Assembly: GCA_965368175.1 (NCBI GenBank) | Contig: CBDULX010000160.1 | Location: 1 to 7,151, forward strand | Direction of reading: 5' to 3' | Length of the DNA: 7,151 nt | Source: CBDULX01 sp965368175 | GTDB lineage: Bacteria; Pseudomonadota; Gammaproteobacteria; SZUA-229 | Shown here: one piece after another, positions 1 through 6,414 of the stretch | Position numbering within the stretch: position 1 is the stretch's first letter | How the letters are laid out: every line of letters begins with the position of its first letter | Made by a program: the position numbers and the translations under genes | The notes under the pieces: generated by a model | What the model saw: the letters and a program-made list of their open reading frames with translations, nothing else | Told to the model about the DNA's origin: nothing | Databases searched by the model: none

Positions 1-839
1 AACAATGTGAACCAGCTGTAGTAATAAAGACGCATACGGTTGATGCTGTGCGCATCATCCAGGCTGATAAAACGAATCACGATATGAGGTTGCCCGATGA
101 CGGCTATTCCCCCAAACAACCAGCCAGTGATGAATAATGCTACTTCCAGAATCGAAGTATCAGGGAACCAGTCGAAGTAATAGGGTTCGACCAGTGTAAG
201 CCTGTGTAACGCGTTTTCCCATCCACCGACAATTTGTATACCACCGAAGATGAGAATAATCATACCGACAATCATGACGATTGATTGTGCTGCATCGGTC
301 CAGATGGAAGCACGCAATCCGCCAGCAGTACTGTAGAGCAGAACGATAATAGCTCCGATCAGGATGCCCGACGAAGGTTCCCAGCCCAGTAATACTTCAG
401 TGGCCTTGCTGCCGGCTTTCAGTTGTGCGGCAGCATAGAGGGTAAGAAAAAATACGGTGAGGATACCAACAATACGCCGTAGCAGGCGATAATCGGTATT
501 ATGCCAGTGACCGAGCAGACCACCGAATGAGTGAATCTTTTCAGAGCGTGAAACAGCATGAATTTTTTCCAGGGTCAGCAGCGATGCAAGCAGATCACCG
601 ATAATCCATCCTATCATCAGCCATATCGATGACAGCCCTGTATTGTAGGTCACACCGATCATACCGATGAACATATAGCCACTGTTGTTAGTGGCGACGG
701 CAGAGAGCCCTGTTAACCAGGCTGGCATAGACTTACCTGCAACCAGATAGTCTTCCTGTGTTTTTCTGCTTTTTAGCATCGATGACAGACCAATAGCTAA
801 AAATACGAACATAAAAATCAGGAAGCTAATAGTGATCAT
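1..839 (-). CDS. Sodium:solute symporter (SSS/PutP-like), N-terminal part, truncated by window edge
   Basis: This is an inner-membrane secondary transporter, presumably Na+-driven uptake of a small organic solute. Only the first ~279 residues are here; the rest lies beyond base 1. The start is ATG at 839-837, and an in-frame TAA two codons upstream fixes it; the Shine-Dalgarno is weak. About seven hydrophobic helices are readable (residues ~1-21, 41-65, 75-92, ~125-145, ~160-180, ~190-210, ~230-250), separated by short polar loops. Family landmarks match E. coli PutP: EDYLVAGKS after helix 1 (DDYILGGRS in PutP), LSAVATNNSG in the unwound helix (LSAGASDMSG), and STAGGLRASIWTDAAQS (FIGGFLAVSWTDTVQA). 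Residue N51 replaces the PutP Asp55 position. The family is clear. The substrate (proline, another amino acid, a carboxylate or a sugar) cannot be told. It is divergent in content from its neighbours and probably a separate transcription unit. Confidence 0.88.
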   Translation of the reverse strand, partial: MITISFLIFMFVFLAIGLSSMLKSRKTQEDYLVAGKSMPAWLTGLSAVATNNSGYMFIGMIGVTYNTGLSSIWLMIGWIIGDLLASLLTLEKIHAVSRSEKIHSFGGLLGHWHNTDYRLLRRIVGILTVFFLTLYAAAQLKAGSKATEVLLGWEPSSGILIGAIIVLLYSTAGGLRASIWTDAAQSIVMIVGMIILIFGGIQIVGGWENALHRLTLVEPYYFDWFPDTSILEVALFITGWLFGGIAVIGQPHIVIRFISLDDAHSINRMRLYYYSWFTL

Positions 840-1135
840 CGGTTATTAAGCGCTATTGATTGTTCAAACTTCAAACGAATGGCTAGAGTGTTTTCTCGTT
901 TAACTGGTGGTCAATACGTCCAGACTGCCGAAGTGTCTCACTGCATCAGCCTGGACATCCAGTTTTATTCTATTCTCAGTAGCGTTTGCATAGCTTATCT
1001 GAACAAGCAGTGTACCAGAAAGAAAAATACTAAACTGCGCATATGCATCACCATAAATATGTGGTTATTCTATGCATTCATTATTCGATGAGCAGGTGCT
1101 AAAGGAAGTTTAAATTAAAAAGACGGTAGCCAGAT
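840..1135. other. Intergenic region without a convincing gene
   Basis: This AT-rich stretch lies between the start of the symporter gene and the end of the RES toxin gene, both on the minus strand. It must hold the end of the toxin transcript and the symporter promoter, but I find no strong -35/-10 pair and no GC-rich hairpin with a T-run. Several short self-complementary words occur around 1040-1075 (GCATATGC, two copies of ATGCAT), without a longer structure. A 70-codon open frame at 879-1091 on the plus strand has no ribosome site and no family resemblance, so I treat it as chance. Confidence 0.5.
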
Positions 1136-1891
1136 TTAAGCCTTTACAAACGGAAAATGCCCACTTTCTTCAAAATACTCCGTAGCAAACTGGTACACCC
1201 GTTTATCCTCATCAATGAATTCCACTCCGGCTTCGGAGGTGGCACAGAGTACAGCATTCATGGATGTGGGTTTCTGACTTTTTAAAACCTGCGGTTTAAA
1301 CAGAGCAATATTAATACCGCCGTCTATATCTCTGGCCGATATAAATTCGAAGGCTTTAATGCCCTGTTCTCGCATGGCTGTGCCCAGAGGCTGGGTATAC
1401 TGATAAGAAGATTTATTGGTCAGCTGTTGCTGATGTTGAGCAAACGGAGGTTGATGCAAGTGCAAGCCTGTCGAAGTAAAGATATCTGCCGTAAAAGCGG
1501 TGTGCTGGGTAGTAAGATGACTGGATTTAGGCGGTATTTCCATGCCAAACCAGAAATACAGTCGATAATAGGCGGTTTCAGACAAAGCGGTTGGCAGACT
1601 CCTTGAACCATAGAACAGGCCGGGTTCATAGCGTTGCCCGAATCGAGAGCCATATTTTAGCGGAGGGTAGCGAAATGGCGTATAGAGTAAATAGGATAAT
1701 CTTACAGCGGCTTTCGGGACTGGCGGCTTTGTCTGTTCCAGCAGGTTTTCCAGCAGGGCCTGTTCATCAAAATCATCCACCAGTTGGCTGGTGGCTATCT
1801 GTTCCTGTGATTCAACAACCCTGAAAAGCTGGCCTCTAAGTGTTACTGGCTTTGTCTTTTTCAGGCAAACATCCCAGTCAATTGATTTCAA
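1136..1891 (-). CDS. RES-domain toxin (NAD+-degrading type) of a type II toxin-antitoxin pair
   Basis: This is a 251-residue RES-family protein. Characterised RES toxins (for example MbcT and P. putida Res) consume NAD+ in the cytoplasm and arrest growth when not bound by their Xre/ParS-type antitoxin. The domain spans roughly residues 20-235. The family's Arg-Glu-Ser signature is readable: FRYPPLKYGSRFG (R74 or R83), PGLFYGSRSLPTALSETAYYR with E105, and FEFISARDIDGG with S185, the last followed by NIALF as in other RES proteins. The start is a TTG at 1891-1889 that shares four bases (TTGA) with the antitoxin stop; no in-frame ATG is nearby. A GGGGT about six bases upstream is a plausible ribosome site, so translation is probably coupled to the antitoxin. 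The length is at the long end for a RES toxin. It appears intact, with no frameshift. Confidence 0.88.
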   Translation of the reverse strand: MKSIDWDVCLKKTKPVTLRGQLFRVVESQEQIATSQLVDDFDEQALLENLLEQTKPPVPKAAVRLSYLLYTPFRYPPLKYGSRFGQRYEPGLFYGSRSLPTALSETAYYRLYFWFGMEIPPKSSHLTTQHTAFTADIFTSTGLHLHQPPFAQHQQQLTNKSSYQYTQPLGTAMREQGIKAFEFISARDIDGGINIALFKPQVLKSQKPTSMNAVLCATSEAGVEFIDEDKRVYQFATEYFEESGHFPFVKA

Positions 1892-2244
1892 ATTTTACCC
1901 CGCATGGCATCCAGATACTCAACGACCAGAGCCAGACCGGTAATGGACATGATCTGCTCCGATGGCACGCCATGGGTATGACGATTAGCAGTGTGCATCC
2001 AGTGGCTGAGATCTTTGTCCTTACCCCCCATCAATACATAAAGACTGCGGTAACATCGAATGAGTAACAGGGCCAGTTCACCGGATTTACTGTGCGGGTC
2101 GATACCACGGGTAATTGAAGAGCGGTCTCGGCCAATCACATTGCCTATGTCTTCCCTGCTCAGGCCCAGTGCTTTTCCAGCCTTAACCACCGCTTTGGCC
2201 AGTACATGTTTTTCGTCGGGTTGTGCTTGTATTTGCGCTTTCAT
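1888..2244 (-). CDS. Xre/MbcA/ParS-type antitoxin of the RES pair
   Basis: This is a 118-residue antitoxin encoded directly before the RES toxin. Residues ~12-50 form a helix-turn-helix of the Xre-like type (ALGLSREDIGNVIGRDRSSI), expected to bind DNA. Residues ~55-118 match the MbcA/ParS toxin-binding domain (DUF2384), with W, a small loop containing GVPSEQIMS, and the typical C-terminal tail GLALVVEYLDAMRGK that plugs the RES active site in known complexes. The start is ATG at 2244-2242, preceded by AGGTGG a few bases away. The gene overlaps the toxin by four bases, the usual antitoxin-first order for RES/Xre pairs. Autoregulation is likely, because a 24-base palindrome covers the -10 region just upstream. 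I infer function from domain order and context. Confidence 0.88.
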   Translation of the reverse strand: MKAQIQAQPDEKHVLAKAVVKAGKALGLSREDIGNVIGRDRSSITRGIDPHSKSGELALLLIRCYRSLYVLMGGKDKDLSHWMHTANRHTHGVPSEQIMSITGLALVVEYLDAMRGKI

Positions 2245-2255
2245 AATCCACCTGA

Positions 2256-2279
2256 AATATGATGCATATACATCATATT
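2256..2279. promoter_or_regulatory. Palindromic operator candidate upstream of the antitoxin gene
   Basis: A perfect 9-base inverted repeat is present: AATATGATG at 2256-2264 and CATCATATT at 2271-2279, around the spacer CATATA. Counting the spacer, 11 of 12 base pairs across the 24-base site are symmetric. It lies 12 bases upstream of the antitoxin ATG and overlaps the likely -10 hexamer. An antitoxin dimer, alone or with toxin, bound here would block the promoter, which is the standard way such operons are self-repressed. The symmetry is seen directly; the binding is inferred. Confidence 0.6.
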
Positions 2280-2302
2280 ACACATTTTTTGATTATTTGC
2301 AA
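2272..2302 (-). promoter_or_regulatory. Probable sigma70-type promoter of the toxin-antitoxin operon
   Basis: Read on the minus strand, TTGCAA at 2302-2297 (4 of 6 to TTGACA) is followed after 16 bases by TAATAT at 2280-2275, or after 19 bases by TATGAT at 2277-2272 (5 of 6 to TATAAT). Either -10 lies on the palindrome at 2256-2279, so occupancy of the operator would exclude RNA polymerase. The match is moderate and the transcription start is not known. Confidence 0.4.
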
Positions 2303-2424
2303 CATTCAACAGCTATTTTCCATCTTGTCCTGGAAAAATGCAACTTCAATAGCAAAGAAAAAAATGCAACCATCAAAGGAAGACCTCCTCTAAACAAAAG
2401 TTTATTGAAACATCTGATAAAAAT

Positions 2425-2910
2425 ATGAAACTCCCCCTGTTAGCATTATTTATGATCAGCCTGTTCTCCAGCCCATGCCTTCTGGCCCAGCCCAGCCATG
2501 GTGATCTGCCGGAATACAGTATTCGTTACGACCCAAAACGAGACCCCTTCCAGGATGGCCGCGATGCCATCAAACTGGCAGATGCCACTCATCGGCGGGT
2601 ATTAATAGAAGTAGGTGGTGACTGGTGCAGCTGGTGCCATGTACTGGATCGCTTTCTGGAACAGAACCCGGACATCAAACAGAAAATGCACCAGACCTTT
2701 GTTATGCTTAAAGTCAACGTCAGTGACAGCAATGACAACAACCAGTTCCTGGCTGCTTTCCCCAGACCTCTGGGCTATCCGCACATGTATATTGCCGAGA
2801 AAAATGGCAATATCCTGTTATCCAAGGATACTGCTGATTTCCTCAGCAACGGTAAGTACTCCAGGCAACGATTTCTCGATTTTTTCAGCCAATGGGCCGC
2901 AAAAAAATGA
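2425..2910 (+). CDS. Secreted thioredoxin-fold protein with CSWC motif
   Basis: This is a 161-residue periplasmic thioredoxin-like protein. Residues 1-21 form a Sec signal peptide (MK, then a leucine-rich core, likely cleaved after LLA before QPS). A cysteine at 18 is not in a convincing lipobox. Residues ~35-160 carry the thioredoxin fold: the WCSWC motif has the redox pair C68 and C71, preceded by a RRVLIEVGG strand, and Y118-P119 is the probable cis-proline that faces the cysteines in this fold. The closest style is the thioredoxin_7/SoxW-like periplasmic group rather than classical thioredoxin (CGPC). The start is ATG 2425, since no in-frame start lies closer upstream and it opens the signal peptide; the ribosome site is weak. 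The gene overlaps the next by ATGA. Context suggests thiol maintenance, or disulfide handling in assembly of the dehydrogenase that follows. That role is inference; the fold call is firm. Confidence 0.82.
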   Translation: MKLPLLALFMISLFSSPCLLAQPSHGDLPEYSIRYDPKRDPFQDGRDAIKLADATHRRVLIEVGGDWCSWCHVLDRFLEQNPDIKQKMHQTFVMLKVNVSDSNDNNQFLAAFPRPLGYPHMYIAEKNGNILLSKDTADFLSNGKYSRQRFLDFFSQWAAKK

Positions 2911-3494
2911 CCACCTATACCATTTCTGCCAGCCGCAGGCAGTTCATGAAACTACTACTAACAGCGGCCGCCAGTTATCCCTTATCTGCTCTGGCCGAGA
3001 AACGTCAGCTTACAGGTACCCAGGCCGCAGAAACACTGGCCGAGCCCTGGCTGACCATTGCAGCCGTACAGCAACATCTGTTCCCGGCTGATGAAACCTC
3101 TCCCGGTGCTGAAGACATTAACGCCCTTAACTATCTGCAAACCATGATTCAGGCGCCGGATATCGAACAGGAAGAACGGGATTTCATTATCAACGGTGAA
3201 AAATGGCTCAATGGTATCGCCCAGAAAATCCATGCCAGAAAATTCATCGAACTGGATGAAGCACAAAAAGAAGCCGTTTTACGTCAGATAGAAAAAAGCC
3301 GGGCCGGTGAAAACTGGTTATCCACTCAGCTCGGATACCTGATCGAAGCATTACTGAGCGACCCGGTATACGGAGGCAATCCCAATGGCATTGGCTGGAA
3401 CTGGCTTAAACATCAGCCCGGCTACCCCACCCCCAGTATCGAGAAAATGTATTACAAGCTGGGCAAAACCAGCTACCGGAGAACCAAGGCATGA
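2907..3494 (+). CDS. Tat-exported gluconate 2-dehydrogenase subunit 3 family protein (small subunit)
   Basis: This is the small subunit that partners GMC-family membrane-associated dehydrogenases. With ATG 2907 it has 195 residues. It opens with a twin-arginine signal, S9-R10-R11-Q-F-M-K, then the hydrophobic stretch LLLTAAASYPLSALA with likely cleavage after A30. The mature part matches the subunit 3 family: an LTIAAVQQHLFPADE start, helical middle, and the family's signature end LLSDPVYGGNPNGIGWNW followed by PGYP. I prefer ATG 2907 because its ATGA overlaps the upstream stop, a usual coupling arrangement; ATG 2892 would add five residues (MGRKK) and also keeps the Tat motif. In known members this subunit is needed to carry the folded FAD subunit across the membrane through Tat. 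It overlaps the GMC gene by another ATGA at 3491-3494, implying matched production. Confidence 0.88.
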   Translation: MTTYTISASRRQFMKLLLTAAASYPLSALAEKRQLTGTQAAETLAEPWLTIAAVQQHLFPADETSPGAEDINALNYLQTMIQAPDIEQEERDFIINGEKWLNGIAQKIHARKFIELDEAQKEAVLRQIEKSRAGENWLSTQLGYLIEALLSDPVYGGNPNGIGWNWLKHQPGYPTPSIEKMYYKLGKTSYRRTKA

Positions 3495-5173
3495 GTAAAC
3501 AGGATTACGATGTCTGCGTCATCGGCAGTGGTGCAGGTGGTGGCCCGGTGGCGCTTACTCTGGCTCAGGCGGGTCATTCGGTGGTGGTACTGGAAAAAGG
3601 CCCCTGGTTAACCGAACAGGATTTCTACAAAGATGAGCTGGCCTGCTGCCGGCACAGCACCTATACCCCCAGTCTAAATGACGAGCAACATGTCATTGAA
3701 GAACAGTACCAGGATGGCAGCTGGAGAGGTGAAGCTACTTCAGAATCTGGATGGGATTTCTGGAATGGTAATACTGTGGGTGGCTCCTCTAATTTCATGA
3801 GCGGTTACTTTTATAGACTCAAGCCCAAAGATTTTCGCCTGCTCAGCGAATTCGGCCCTATTGAGGGTGCAAACATCGTCGACTGGCCCATCAGTTATGA
3901 AGACCTGGAACCCTATTACACCAAAGTAGAATCGGTGGTGGGGATATCAGGACATGTGGTGTCACACCCACACCTGGAACCCCGTTCCACCAGAGACTTC
4001 CCCTTCCCTCCAACCCAGGAACATGCCCTGGCCCGTTACATAGACCAGGCCTGTAAACAGATGGGGGTAAACTCATTACCAACACCAAGAGCCATTTTGA
4101 GCCAACCGGCCATGGGCCGTCGCAGTTGTGAATACTCCGGTTATTGCGGCAGCTATGGCTGTAGCTCGGGCGCCAAAGGCAGCTCTCGAGCCGCCCTGCT
4201 CAATCACGCCATCGAAACAGGCAATTGCCAGATCAAAGCCAATGCCAAAGTCCACAATCTGATCAGCAATTCTAAAGGCAAAGTCGTAGCTGCGGAATAT
4301 TACGATGAGCAGAATCAAAATCATCAAATTCGTGCAAAGATTTTCGTCGTAGCCTGTCAGGCCGTAGAAACCAGTCGCCTGTTACTGGCCTCAACCGGTC
4401 CCAGGCACCCCAATGGCCTGGCCAATAATCATGGCCAGGTGGGTAAAAACCTGGTGTTTTCAGCCGGGGGTTCCGGCACCGGTGATTTTGATTACCGTAA
4501 ATTAGGTTCATCGGCCGCTGAAGAACTGAAAGCCTTAGGCCCCTTTGTAAATCGGGGTGTACAGGACTGGTATTTCATCGATGACAAAGAGCTGGGTGGA
4601 AAGCTCAAAGGCGGCACCATCGACTTTCTCATGCGCCATCCCAATCCTATCGCCAGAGCCATGCCAGAGATCTGGGACAATGATGACAAACTGGTCTGGG
4701 GAAAGCCCCTCAAACAGCAACTTAAATCCGTATTCCACGATTACCAGTACCTGCGTTTTGAAGTGTTCAACGACTGGCTACCCACCGATAACTGCTACGT
4801 CAGCCTCGACTCATCAGTGAAAGACAAATGGAACAGCCCTGTAGCCAAAGTACGTATTGGCTACCATGAACACGATCTTAAAATTGGTCGTTATCTAACC
4901 AGCAAAGCCGAAGCCATCCTCAAAACCATGGGCGCTGAAAATATTCGATCCAGTGTCAGTGGCTCCCCACCACAAAACCTGATGGTCGGCGGCTGCCGAT
5001 TTGGGCTTAAACCGGAAACCTCAGTGCTGAATGCCGATTGCCGTGCCCATGATGTAGATAACCTCTACGTCACCGATGGTAGCTTCATGCCCACCGGTGG
5101 CAGTGTACCCTGTACATGGACCATTTATGCCAATTCATTTCGGGTAGCTGATATCATCAGGAAAAATATTTAA
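3491..5173 (+). CDS. GMC-family FAD-dependent dehydrogenase, large subunit
   Basis: This 560-residue flavoprotein is the catalytic subunit of a probable periplasmic sugar or polyol dehydrogenase. The FAD Rossmann motif is G12-S-G14-A-G-G17, with E35 ending the second strand (VVVLEKG). The GMC signature VGGSSN lies at 96-101 and the C-terminal GMC domain closes with NLYVTDGSFMPTGGSVP and TIYANSFRVADII. It has no signal peptide, so export probably depends on the Tat subunit encoded just upstream. GGAG about ten bases before ATG 3491, plus the ATGA overlap, supports the start. Cysteines C213, C219 and C224 (CEYSGYCGSYGC) fall where related dehydrogenases carry a cysteine-rich segment. Oddities: the usual catalytic His of HxxGTCR is L497 (LMVGGCRFG), and the usual Asn of NPxxT aligns with P540 (VPCTWTI). 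Candidate substrates by family are gluconate, glucose, glucosides (3-dehydrogenation) or polyols; sequence alone does not choose. No cytochrome c gene follows. Confidence 0.9.
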   Translation: MSKQDYDVCVIGSGAGGGPVALTLAQAGHSVVVLEKGPWLTEQDFYKDELACCRHSTYTPSLNDEQHVIEEQYQDGSWRGEATSESGWDFWNGNTVGGSSNFMSGYFYRLKPKDFRLLSEFGPIEGANIVDWPISYEDLEPYYTKVESVVGISGHVVSHPHLEPRSTRDFPFPPTQEHALARYIDQACKQMGVNSLPTPRAILSQPAMGRRSCEYSGYCGSYGCSSGAKGSSRAALLNHAIETGNCQIKANAKVHNLISNSKGKVVAAEYYDEQNQNHQIRAKIFVVACQAVETSRLLLASTGPRHPNGLANNHGQVGKNLVFSAGGSGTGDFDYRKLGSSAAEELKALGPFVNRGVQDWYFIDDKELGGKLKGGTIDFLMRHPNPIARAMPEIWDNDDKLVWGKPLKQQLKSVFHDYQYLRFEVFNDWLPTDNCYVSLDSSVKDKWNSPVAKVRIGYHEHDLKIGRYLTSKAEAILKTMGAENIRSSVSGSPPQNLMVGGCRFGLKPETSVLNADCRAHDVDNLYVTDGSFMPTGGSVPCTWTIYANSFRVADIIRKNI

Positions 5174-5218
5174 CTCCTAAAAACAGGGACCTGACTGCGA
5201 TGGTAATTAATTAAGCTT

Positions 5219-5275
5219 AAACGCTAAACAAGCTTAAATAAATGTTGCCATTGTTTGCGTTTTTAGAGTTAATTT
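5219..5275 (+). terminator. Possible weak terminator between convergent operons
   Basis: AAACGC-T-AAACAA at 5219-5231 can pair with TTGTTTGCGTTT at 5251-5262, giving a 12-pair stem with one bulged T and a 19-base loop. It is followed by TTAGAG and then the T-rich TTAATTTTTTT. It sits 45 bases after the GMC stop and about 45 bases before the end of the minus-strand operon, so it could serve both directions. The stem has few G-C pairs and the loop is long, so the call is tentative. The direct repeat AAGCTTAA (5213-5220 and 5230-5237) overlaps the left arm and loop. Confidence 0.35.
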
Positions 5276-5319
5276 TTTTGATGGTATATTTTTAATCAGG
5301 CAAGTGACATCCAGGCGGA

Positions 5320-6363
5320 TCAGGAAGTAAGTTCATCTACTCTTAAATCGTTTAAATAGCGCTCTATAACCCCATCATGCAAGTGTGTATATTCGTCATA
5401 ATTGAACATGATCATGCCACCAGATAACTCATACCAGGTGAAACCACTACTCCATTCCGGCACTACTGCTGTGCCCTGTGTCTTTCGTGGGAATAAATAA
5501 ACAATCCCCCCATAATATAAAATATTATAGGGTTGCTCCAGTTGATGAAGGTTTTCTAAAAACTCCCAGGAATCTTCCGCCGTTTCAAAAGCGTGACATT
5601 CTGCCGGGTATTCCTTGCTTCCGCCATTATGCTTCCAGATTTTGCTGGTAACGGGTAAACCATCGACATCAACAAACATCTGGAAATGCAGGTGGTTCAC
5701 TGATGCATAAGCCCCGTAACTGTTATAACCAAAACCTGTACCTGTAATAGTTTGATCCAGAAATTTAGTAAGCTCGACTATGTACTCATGTTCCGCCTGT
5801 TCAAGAAACTGAGGTTTACAGGCTATACTGTCGACTACCAGCAGACCATGTAAATCGGCAAATGGGTACTTGTTATAAAACAGGTCGACATGCCGATCCA
5901 TCAACTTACCTTTCCAGAAGCACTCCTTGGCCATAAATGGCTTATTGAAATTGAAATCGTCTTCGTCGTAAGGTGTGTATATGCCTTCATGAACATACTG
6001 AGTGATACGTCTGGGCCTGAAAGACCTGAGATGATTGAACTGTAATTGCCATATTCCTTCATAACGAATTTCACTGGGCTTTACTGCCTCAAAGCCTATG
6101 GCATGCAGTTTAAGGAATACCAGCAGGTCTTCATCAACCACATCCAGATCGCGCCCGGCCATAAAATCATGACGACAGTTTTCATATATTTCCTGATAAC
6201 ACTGTTCCAGTGCGGACTTCATACTATCGAATAAATCAGAATGAGTAGTGGCATTAGCACAGGCCAGTATAAAGGGCCCTAACTCAACTTGCTCAGCAAG
6301 TTCATAAAGCCCTTTATTGAAGGCTTCTCTGAATACATGGGTGGATTTAAAAGGTGACGTCAT
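5320..6363 (-). CDS. HIT-superfamily protein resembling GDP-hexose phosphorylases (VTC2/GDPGP1-like)
   Basis: This is a 347-residue cytoplasmic protein with no signal or membrane segment. Its core, residues ~165-290, reads as the HIT fold of the GalT/Ap4A-phosphorylase branch, with HxHxQ at H224-L-H226-F-Q228. The surrounding GYNSYGAYASVNHLHFQ closely resembles the plant VTC2 motif GYNSLGAFATINHLHFQ (from memory), and the later YNILYYGGIVYLFPR resembles the strand near the end of that fold. In the known enzymes the second HIT histidine attacks the alpha-phosphate of GDP-L-galactose or GDP-D-glucose, and phosphate releases GDP plus hexose 1-phosphate. By analogy this protein is a nucleotide-sugar phosphorylase or nucleotidyltransferase; substrate and direction are not known. 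The start is ATG 6363, with no clear ribosome site. It is the last gene of the minus-strand block, 51 bases after the CULT gene. It could instead act on a dinucleotide such as Ap4A. Confidence 0.68.
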   Translation of the reverse strand: MTSPFKSTHVFREAFNKGLYELAEQVELGPFILACANATTHSDLFDSMKSALEQCYQEIYENCRHDFMAGRDLDVVDEDLLVFLKLHAIGFEAVKPSEIRYEGIWQLQFNHLRSFRPRRITQYVHEGIYTPYDEDDFNFNKPFMAKECFWKGKLMDRHVDLFYNKYPFADLHGLLVVDSIACKPQFLEQAEHEYIVELTKFLDQTITGTGFGYNSYGAYASVNHLHFQMFVDVDGLPVTSKIWKHNGGSKEYPAECHAFETAEDSWEFLENLHQLEQPYNILYYGGIVYLFPRKTQGTAVVPEWSSGFTWYELSGGMIMFNYDEYTHLHDGVIERYLNDLRVDELTS

Positions 6364-6376
6364 AAAAGTATCTATT

Positions 6377-6404
6377 TTTATTATTGGTCAATATCGATAA
6401 TAAA
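6377..6404. repeat. AT-only inverted repeat between the CULT and HIT-like genes
   Basis: TTTATTAT at 6377-6384 and ATAATAAA at 6397-6404 are perfect reverse complements around a 12-base loop that contains part of ATCGAT. It occupies most of the 51-base gap between the two genes. With no G-C pairs the hairpin would be weak. In AT-rich spacer such a match may be chance, though it could be a processing site or a protein-binding site. Confidence 0.3.
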
Positions 6405-6414
6405 TGATGCCTGA

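Noticed and set aside
1040..1075. Short palindromic words (GCATATGC, ATGCAT twice) in the gap after the toxin gene
   Set aside because: They are short, AT-rich and not arranged as a hairpin with a T-run, so neither a terminator nor an operator is supported.
879..1091. 70-residue open frame on the plus strand in the gap before the toxin gene
   Set aside because: It has no ribosome site, irregular composition and no recognisable motif; its length is within chance for an AT-rich gap.
2060..2428. 122-residue plus-strand frame antisense to the antitoxin and running to the thioredoxin gene
   Set aside because: It is mostly the mirror of the antitoxin coding sequence, lacks a ribosome site, and its tail reads noncoding AT-rich spacer.
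2441..2500. Possible lipobox at C18 of the thioredoxin-like protein
   Set aside because: The residues before the cysteine (F-S-S-P) do not fit the L-[A/S]-[G/A]-C pattern, and LLA before QPS fits ordinary signal peptidase cleavage better.
2615..3091. 158-residue plus-strand frame spanning the thioredoxin and small-subunit genes
   Set aside because: It is an alternate frame of two clearly coding genes and contains no domain features of its own.
4076..4738. Several antisense frames within the GMC gene
   Set aside because: All are shadows of a strongly supported coding frame; compositions are repetitive and there are no ribosome sites.
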